Positions 48,364 to 48,490 of a stretch of 48,490 nucleotides of DNA are shown in pieces (within the stretch, counting starts at the first letter, position 1; every line of letters starts with the position of its first letter). The notes under the pieces are model-generated. The model worked only from the letters and a program-made list of their open reading frames with translations. It had not been told where the DNA came from and did not search any database. The position numbers and the translations under genes were made by a program. The DNA is from Pseudomonadales bacterium (lineage in GTDB: Bacteria; Pseudomonadota; Gammaproteobacteria; Pseudomonadales; JAHRWD01): assembly GCA_019090315.1 (NCBI GenBank), contig JAHRWD010000039.1, forward strand, positions 1 through 48,490. The letters run 5' to 3'.

Positions 48364-48385
48364 TGGTTGTGCAGGAAGAAAATGC

Positions 48386-48414
48386 TTGTCAGTATTCGCG
48401 GGTTCGGGTAGTAT
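48386..48414 (+). promoter_or_regulatory. sigma-70 promoter of rplM
   Basis: TTGTCA (48386-48391), a 17-bp spacer and TAGTAT (48409-48414). Its predicted start (about 48421) is roughly 36 bp before the rplM ATG. Confidence 0.7.
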
Positions 48415-48456
48415 CCGCGCTCTTTATTTCGCATGGATCTGTTGGGTCAAAAATTG

Positions 48457-48490
48457 ATGAAAACCTATAGCGCCAAGCCTGCCGAAGTCC
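48457..48490 (+). CDS. rplM: 50S ribosomal protein L13, N-terminal end (partial)
   Basis: The last 34 bases read MKTYSAKPAEV, the start of L13 (E. coli MKTFTAKPETV). L13 is an early-assembly 50S protein, usually followed by rpsI. An in-frame ATG at 48433 would add eight residues, but the family start matches 48457. The gene runs off the window end. Confidence 0.85.
   Translation, partial: MKTYSAKPAEV

Noticed and set aside
1..48490. CRISPR array, restriction-modification, retron or phage-defence system
   Set aside because: No regular spaced repeats, Cas, nuclease or reverse-transcriptase genes are present; ParDE is the only toxin system.

Overview
The window looks like the chromosome of a marine-type gammaproteobacterium of the Pseudomonadales/Cellvibrionales kind, probably near Spongiibacteraceae or Halieaceae; this placement is inferred. 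It rests on the ribosomal protein sequences and on two gene orders familiar from Pseudomonas: lolB-ispE-tRNA-Gln-prs-rplY-pth-ychF-tRNA-Met, and the divergent hemA-prfA-prmC-moeB. Base composition is moderate. The MarR/Aba4 pair, the PPOX gene and the acyl-CoA synthetase/icmF pair look AT-richer by eye than the housekeeping blocks.

Layout. 1-5772: end of the spc operon (rplR end, rpsE, rpmD, rplO, secY, rpmJ) and the whole alpha operon (rpsM, rpsK, rpsD, rpoA, rplQ), with a strong intrinsic terminator between the two and another after rplQ. 5816-10729: an alanine/serine-glyoxylate-type aminotransferase, uvrA (minus) and ssb. 10897-13490: a compact accessory cluster of a DAD-like cupin, a zinc alcohol dehydrogenase, a GlpE-type rhodanese and a DUF6933-like protein. 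13491-14980: a gene-poor stretch, a MarR regulator with a palindrome over its own promoter, an Aba4-like membrane protein, and TGGCGGTAT repeats beside the 3' end of tRNA-Met. 14981-22157 (minus): the tRNA-Met to lolB/TPR block for translation, PRPP and isoprenoid precursor synthesis and outer-membrane lipoprotein insertion. 22321-26363: hemA, prfA, prmC, moeB.

26372-29392: a tandem duplication of a 7-TM GGDEF diguanylate cyclase gene. The first copy is followed by a decayed fragment of the 3' end of the ABC permease gene that follows the second copy, so the duplicated unit can be outlined from sequence alone. 29288-34651 (minus): a complete YbhGFSR-like exporter (HlyD adaptor, fused double ATPase, two permeases). 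34834-38362: a fatty acyl-CoA ligase, a two-domain PPOX flavoprotein and a ParDE toxin-antitoxin pair. 38403-39542: a nitronate monooxygenase-like gene. 39594-39769: a MITE-like element whose internally deleted relative lies at 18681-18725. 40036-44938: an acyl-CoA synthetase followed by a fused adenosylcobalamin mutase (IcmF) with the Phe/Gln substrate signature, likely a route for activating and isomerising short or branched acids. 45133-48363: MaoC hydratase, alpha/beta hydrolase, DUF2333 protein and exonuclease III. The window ends a few codons into rplM, behind a good sigma-70 promoter.

I found no CRISPR array, no complete IS with transposase, no integrase and no recognisable defence system other than ParDE. 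The most informative non-routine items are the GGDEF duplication with its gene fossil, the MITE pair, the tRNA-Met repeat cluster and the MarR operator.
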